Positions 5,400 through 7,862 of a DNA stretch of 7,862 nucleotides are shown piece by piece; position 1 is the stretch's first letter, and each line of letters starts with the position of its first letter. The notes under the pieces were generated by a model, which saw only the letters and a program-made list of their open reading frames with translations, had not been told where the DNA came from and searched no databases. Source of the DNA: Asaia bogorensis. Its GTDB lineage: Bacteria > Pseudomonadota > Alphaproteobacteria > Acetobacterales > Acetobacteraceae. The stretch is taken from assembly GCA_945874515.1 (NCBI GenBank), contig CAMCHA010000100.1:1-7862 (forward strand). Reading direction: 5' to 3'. The translations under genes were made by a program, and so were the position numbers.

Positions 5400-7214
5400 G
5401 TGACGCGTTTCGCCTGTCTTGCCGCCCAATCAGGTGATGCCGCTTCCTTTGGTTGCGCCTGCGCAGCATGCCAGGAAGGCTGGAAGCCGATGGCCGCCAC
5501 CACCACGCCTGACCCTGCACCCACAAATGCGGTGGTGGATGTCCCGGGCGATGCCTCCACCAGTTTCTCGATTGCGGTTGGTGCGCCGCTCGACGGTGTT
5601 TTGGAAGCGAAAACCGATCACGATTGGTATGCTGTGCAGTTAGTGGCGGGAACGCGCTACCGTATAACCTTGGATGGCCTCGCTTTTTCGGATTATGTGT
5701 CGCTTGAAGACCCTTATATTTACTTGCGTGATTCCAGTGGCAATTTGCTGAAGCAGGACGATGATGGTGGGCCTGGACGCGATTCCCTTTTGAATTGGAT
5801 TGCTCCGTCAAGCGGGCTTTATTTCCTTGATGTCGGAGCCTGGAATGAGGATTACGTGGGCGGCTATCGGCTCGCCATCAGTGAATTCACGATGCCGGCC
5901 TATAGCCTTGATCAAATCGCCGATTTTCTGACGACTGGGTTTTGGAATAGTGGCGGTCATCGTTGGGATACCAGTGGCGATAATGTTATTACCTACAATG
6001 TGACAGCTCTTACGGCTGCGGGCCAGACGCTGGCGCGTGCGGCCTTCCAGACCTGGGCCAATGTCACCAATCTTGTGTTCGAGGAAGTCACATCAGGCGG
6101 TGATATTCCGTTTGACGATAATGAATCAGGCGCTTTTGCGGGCGGCACCTGGTCCAATGGACTTATTACCTCCATGCGGGTGAATGTCAGCACCAGCTGG
6201 CTCGCGAATTATGGCACGACGATCGATAGCTATTCGTTCCAGACCTATGTGCATGAAGTCGGGCATGCCTTGGGGCTTGGCCATGGCGGGCCTTATAATG
6301 GTTCAGCGAGTTATGGGCTGGATAATCTATATGTGAATGATGTCTGGTCTTACACGGTCATGTCTTATTTTGATCAGGCAGAGGCTGATTTCGGTAGTTA
6401 TCGCTTTGTCATGGGACCAAGCCTTGGCGATATCCTGGCGGCCCAAAACCTCTATGGCGCGAATACCACATTTAATTCCGGAGATAGCGTCTATGGTCGC
6501 AACGCGACTGCCGGGTCGCTTTACGATTTCGCCAATTTCGCCACGGTTCCGGCCTTCACCATCTATGACACGGGCGGGGCCGACACACTGGACGCTTCGG
6601 GTTATGGCGCAAACCAAATCATCAATCTAAATGCCGAAGCCTTTTCTTCCATTGGCGGCCTGACGAACAACATTGCCATTGCGCGTGGCGTGGTCATTGA
6701 AGCAGCGATCGGCGGTGATGGTGCGGATAACATGCTTGGAAACGCTGGCGACAATATGCTCGCCGGTAATGCTGACGGTGACACGCTGGATGGCGGCGCA
6801 GGAAATGACAGTCTGGATGGCGGCACGGGTGATGATAGCCTGAGCGGTGGCGAGGGTTTGGATATCACCGACTATGGCAGCGCCAGTGGCGCCATTTCCT
6901 TCAATCTTGCTGCTGGCACAATCTCAGGCAGCGATATGGGTACGGATACGTTATTTGGCATTGAAGGTGCTGCTGGCGGGCAAGGGGCGGATAACTTCTT
7001 TGGCGATACCGGCAATAATCTGTTCTTCGGAAATGCGGGGGCCGATACGCTGAATGGCGGTGCAGGCAACGATAGTCTTTTCGGTGGCGCCGGCGATGAT
7101 CTGCTGATCAGCGATGGGCCTGGGGATCATATTGAAGCGGGCGATGGCGATGATGTCATCCTGCTTGGCGGCACACAGCTTGCTGATATCCTGGCGTTGT
7201 TCGCAACGTCTTGA
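5400..7214 (+). CDS. Secreted RTX metalloprotease (serralysin-like, M10 family) with N-terminal PPC domain
   Basis: The 604-residue protein has four parts. Residues 1-30 are a cysteine-rich leader (Cys6, Cys19, Cys21, Cys24). About 58-165 resemble a bacterial pre-peptidase C-terminal (PPC) beta-sandwich, with DHDWYAVQL and SGLYFLDVGAW. About 168-360 form the zinc protease domain with HEVGHALGLGH (285-295: ligands His285, His289, His295, base Glu286) and the Met-turn VMSYF (Met321, Tyr323). From about 365 onward comes the M10 C-terminal/RTX domain (FTIYDTGGADTLDASGY, then glycine-aspartate repeats). There is no Sec signal peptide, which fits type I secretion through a C-terminal signal, with calcium-driven folding outside the cell. 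No exporter genes are in the window. The GTG at 5400 has AGGAG only 2 nt upstream, a tight spacing; ATG 5490 (residue 31) is the alternative and would remove every cysteine. Codon use is more AT-rich than in the neighbours. Confidence 0.93.
   Translation: MTRFACLAAQSGDAASFGCACAACQEGWKPMAATTTPDPAPTNAVVDVPGDASTSFSIAVGAPLDGVLEAKTDHDWYAVQLVAGTRYRITLDGLAFSDYVSLEDPYIYLRDSSGNLLKQDDDGGPGRDSLLNWIAPSSGLYFLDVGAWNEDYVGGYRLAISEFTMPAYSLDQIADFLTTGFWNSGGHRWDTSGDNVITYNVTALTAAGQTLARAAFQTWANVTNLVFEEVTSGGDIPFDDNESGAFAGGTWSNGLITSMRVNVSTSWLANYGTTIDSYSFQTYVHEVGHALGLGHGGPYNGSASYGLDNLYVNDVWSYTVMSYFDQAEADFGSYRFVMGPSLGDILAAQNLYGANTTFNSGDSVYGRNATAGSLYDFANFATVPAFTIYDTGGADTLDASGYGANQIINLNAEAFSSIGGLTNNIAIARGVVIEAAIGGDGADNMLGNAGDNMLAGNADGDTLDGGAGNDSLDGGTGDDSLSGGEGLDITDYGSASGAISFNLAAGTISGSDMGTDTLFGIEGAAGGQGADNFFGDTGNNLFFGNAGADTLNGGAGNDSLFGGAGDDLLISDGPGDHIEAGDGDDVILLGGTQLADILALFATS
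6708..7173 (+). repeat. RTX calcium-binding nonapeptide repeats (two blocks inside the protease gene)
   Basis: Block 1 covers residues 437-488 and contains repeats such as GGDGADNML, GGAGNDSLD, GGTGDDSLS and a final GGEGLD. Block 2 covers 526-591 with GGQGADNFF, GGAGNDSLF, GGAGDDLLI and AGDGDDVIL. They follow the GGxGxDxUx pattern that binds calcium in a parallel beta-roll. About 37 residues without repeats separate the blocks (488-525, including ISFNLAAGTISGSDMGTD), a beta-strand pattern often seen between RTX blocks. The repeat is at protein level; at DNA level the units are diverged. Confidence 0.9.
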
Positions 7215-7236
7215 CCATCGGGTCTTACGTGCTTGA

Positions 7237-7256
7237 CGCCCCCTGATCGTGGGGCG
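7237..7256 (+). terminator. Weak candidate terminator hairpin after the protease gene
   Basis: CGCCCC (7237-7242) pairs with GGGGCG (7251-7256) across an 8-nt loop, 22 nt after the protease stop. No T-tract follows (AGAAGG), so a standard intrinsic terminator is doubtful. It may be only a stabilising hairpin or coincidence in GC-rich DNA. Confidence 0.3.
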
Positions 7257-7305
7257 AGAAGGCGGCGGTCGAAGCTTTTTCGGCGCAACGCCAGTCCGGG
7301 ATCAC

Positions 7306-7862
7306 ATGACAAGCTTCAAGGGGCCGCTGCTGCTGGTGGGGGCCATGGCGCTTTTTGCGCTGCTCGACGCCAATTCGAAGCTGCTGGCCGGGCGGTATGG
7401 CGCGGATCAGGTGCTGGTTATTCGTTACGGCGCGCTGCTGATACTGCTTGGGATGCTGCGCCTGGTTTGGCGCGGCGCAGGCGGGCCGATTGCAACCGCG
7501 CGCCCTGGGCTGCATTTGCTGCGGGCAATGTGCATGGCGGGTTCCGCCTATGGTTTCTTCCTGGCGTTCCGGGACATTCCTTTGGCCGAAGGTTATCTGG
7601 TTTATTTTACCGCGCCCTTCTTCATCCTGCTGCTGGCCACCTTGGTACTTGGCGAAAAGAATGGCAGCGCTGTCTGGTTCTGGTCTGCCGTGGGGTTTCT
7701 TGGCGTCATGGTAGCGATGTTTCCTGCGCTGACATTACGCGGACCTTCCGCGACGATCCCATGGCATGCCTATGCTTGGGCGTTTCTCGGCACCATGACC
7801 TATGCTGGGTTTTTGACCATCAGCCGCATGCTGCGTGCAGAACAGAATGCGGCGCGGCTGAT
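7306..7862 (+). CDS. EamA/DMT-family membrane transporter, N-terminal part (3' end outside window)
   Basis: The frame starts at ATG 7306 and stays open to the window edge, giving 185 residues. It begins MTSFKGPLLLVGAMALFALL and continues with hydrophobic segments at about 8-28, 36-54, 70-86, 94-113, 121-141 and 152-171, separated by short loops. This is the pattern of the first EamA repeat of a ten-helix drug/metabolite transporter. Typical elements are DANSKLLAGRYG after helix 1, VIRYGALL opening helix 2, and the segment IPLAEGYLVYFTAPFF with the following LGEK, which recur in this family (RhaT/RarD/EamA relatives). Substrate cannot be predicted. A GGGA stretch (7298-7301) lies 4 nt upstream as a modest ribosome binding site. 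It follows the protease by 91 bp on the same strand; co-transcription is possible, but no functional link is evident. Confidence 0.85.
   Translation, partial: MTSFKGPLLLVGAMALFALLDANSKLLAGRYGADQVLVIRYGALLILLGMLRLVWRGAGGPIATARPGLHLLRAMCMAGSAYGFFLAFRDIPLAEGYLVYFTAPFFILLLATLVLGEKNGSAVWFWSAVGFLGVMVAMFPALTLRGPSATIPWHAYAWAFLGTMTYAGFLTISRMLRAEQNAARL

Noticed and set aside
6708..7173. Repetitive GGCGG-GAT pattern considered as a DNA repeat array or CRISPR
   Set aside because: The units are 27 bases in phase with the reading frame and encode GGxGxDxUx RTX repeats; there are no identical repeats with unique spacers.

Overview
The window reads as an ordinary stretch of a high-GC alphaproteobacterial chromosome. 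The Acetobacteraceae/Rhodospirillales side is a reasonable guess but is not proven by the sequence. Support comes from a bL31 of the zinc-less alphaproteobacterial type, a class 2 (membrane-associated) dihydroorotate dehydrogenase overlapping a TIGR01459-type HAD protein, a YggT/FolD pair, and GC-rich codon use. Most genes are housekeeping. The main accessory element is a large secreted RTX metalloprotease at 5400-7214.

Layout, left to right. The 3' part of a DUF2268-type putative zinc protease (1-411, +) converges on pyridoxal kinase pdxY (449-1303, -). A 153-bp divergent spacer follows, then rpmE (1457-1681, +) for ribosomal protein bL31. A strong hairpin at 1768-1796 has T-tracts in both directions, so it can end both rpmE and the converging tRNA-Ala(CGC) gene (1822-1897, -). 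Next come yggT (2085-2390, +) and folD (2469-3311, +), probably co-transcribed. folD stops 3 bp before the stop of a HAD-IIA hydrolase gene (3315-4181, -), whose start overlaps the stop of pyrD (4181-5239, -). pyrD is therefore the first gene of a two-gene leftward operon. A divergent spacer (5240-5399) separates pyrD from the RTX protease. A 91-bp gap with a weak hairpin follows, and the window ends inside an EamA/DMT-family membrane transporter gene (7306 onward, +).

Functionally, folD (one-carbon folate), pyrD (pyrimidine synthesis), pdxY (vitamin B6 salvage) and rpmE/tRNA-Ala (translation) are core metabolism and share no single pathway. The protease (PPC domain, serralysin-type catalytic domain, two blocks of calcium-binding RTX repeats) should be exported by a type I secretion system, but no transporter genes for it are in the window. 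Its DNA is visibly more AT-rich than its neighbours.

I found no convincing new multi-gene system. The observation most worth checking is the protease N-terminus: all four cysteines of the predicted protein lie within its first 24 residues, in a CxCxxC-type cluster ahead of an otherwise cysteine-free protein.
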